Shown here piece by piece: positions 6,241 to 6,291 of a stretch of 6,291 nt of DNA (positions are counted from its first letter, which is position 1; each line of letters begins with the position of its first letter). Position numbers and translations under genes: made by a program. The DNA is taken from contig CALHZE010000001.1 in assembly GCA_938040915.1 (NCBI GenBank), positions 1-6,291 on the forward strand, given 5' to 3'. The notes beneath the pieces are model-generated. The model was not told the DNA's origin and did no database searches. It worked only from the letters and a program-made list of their open reading frames with translations. Origin of the DNA: an uncultured Bacteroidia bacterium (GTDB taxonomy: Bacteria; Bacteroidota; Bacteroidia; Bacteroidales; CAJPTX01).

Positions 6241-6291
6241 TAAGGGCGCGCGGTCGGTGTAGGCGGGGGCGTGTAAGGGCGTAGCATACTA

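Noticed and set aside
6078..6284. A 68-codon open frame starting with GTG on the + strand over the post-nadA segment, and an overlapping 96-codon frame beginning inside nadA at 5953
   Set aside because: No recognisable domain and no ribosome binding site. The C-terminus is very arginine-rich, as expected from translating GC-rich non-coding DNA, and the frame runs through the hairpin-rich segment. Codon-level conservation in relatives could reverse this.
6072..6291. CRISPR array or integron attC site in the repeat-bearing tail
   Set aside because: The repeats are short, imperfect and unevenly spaced, unlike CRISPR repeats. The RYYYAAC and GTTRRRY ends expected of attC are not present.

Overview
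The window looks like a piece of a Bacteroidota chromosome, probably order Bacteroidales. A Porphyromonas-like genome would fit the slightly GC-rich composition, but that genus is only a guess. The main evidence for the phylum is a large outer-membrane beta-barrel protein with the N-terminal carboxypeptidase-regulatory-like domain plus plug plus barrel layout that is abundant in Bacteroidota. The near absence of Shine-Dalgarno sequences ahead of the genes agrees with this, as does an ABC-2 exporter pair that resembles those of the same phylum.

All five genes lie on the + strand and are packed tightly. Bases 1-547 are the 3' part of an ABC exporter ATPase. Four bases later its membrane partner begins (552-1886). 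After a 54-bp gap comes the outer-membrane receptor-like protein (1941-4262). Two bases after its stop begins nadC, quinolinate phosphoribosyltransferase (4265-5095), and 28 bases after that nadA, quinolinate synthase (5124-6071). The last 220 bases (6072-6291) hold no gene I can support, but they are unusually rich in potential hairpins and short repeats.

Functionally there are two or three units. The ATPase and permease form one exporter of the NatA/NatB-like ABC-2 type. NadA and NadC catalyse consecutive steps of de novo NAD synthesis: iminoaspartate plus dihydroxyacetone phosphate gives quinolinate, and quinolinate plus PRPP gives nicotinate mononucleotide. The aspartate oxidase or dehydrogenase that makes iminoaspartate is not in this window. 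The outer-membrane protein touches nadC so closely that the two are probably co-transcribed. Whether that reflects shared function, such as uptake of a pyridine precursor, or only compaction cannot be told from sequence.

I do not see a clearly new multi-gene system here. The least explained stretch is the segment just after nadA. There, 67 bases can be drawn as a closed four-helix fold, followed by further hairpins and spaced repeats. This could be a 3'-UTR or terminator structure, a small RNA, or a copy of an intergenic repeat family.
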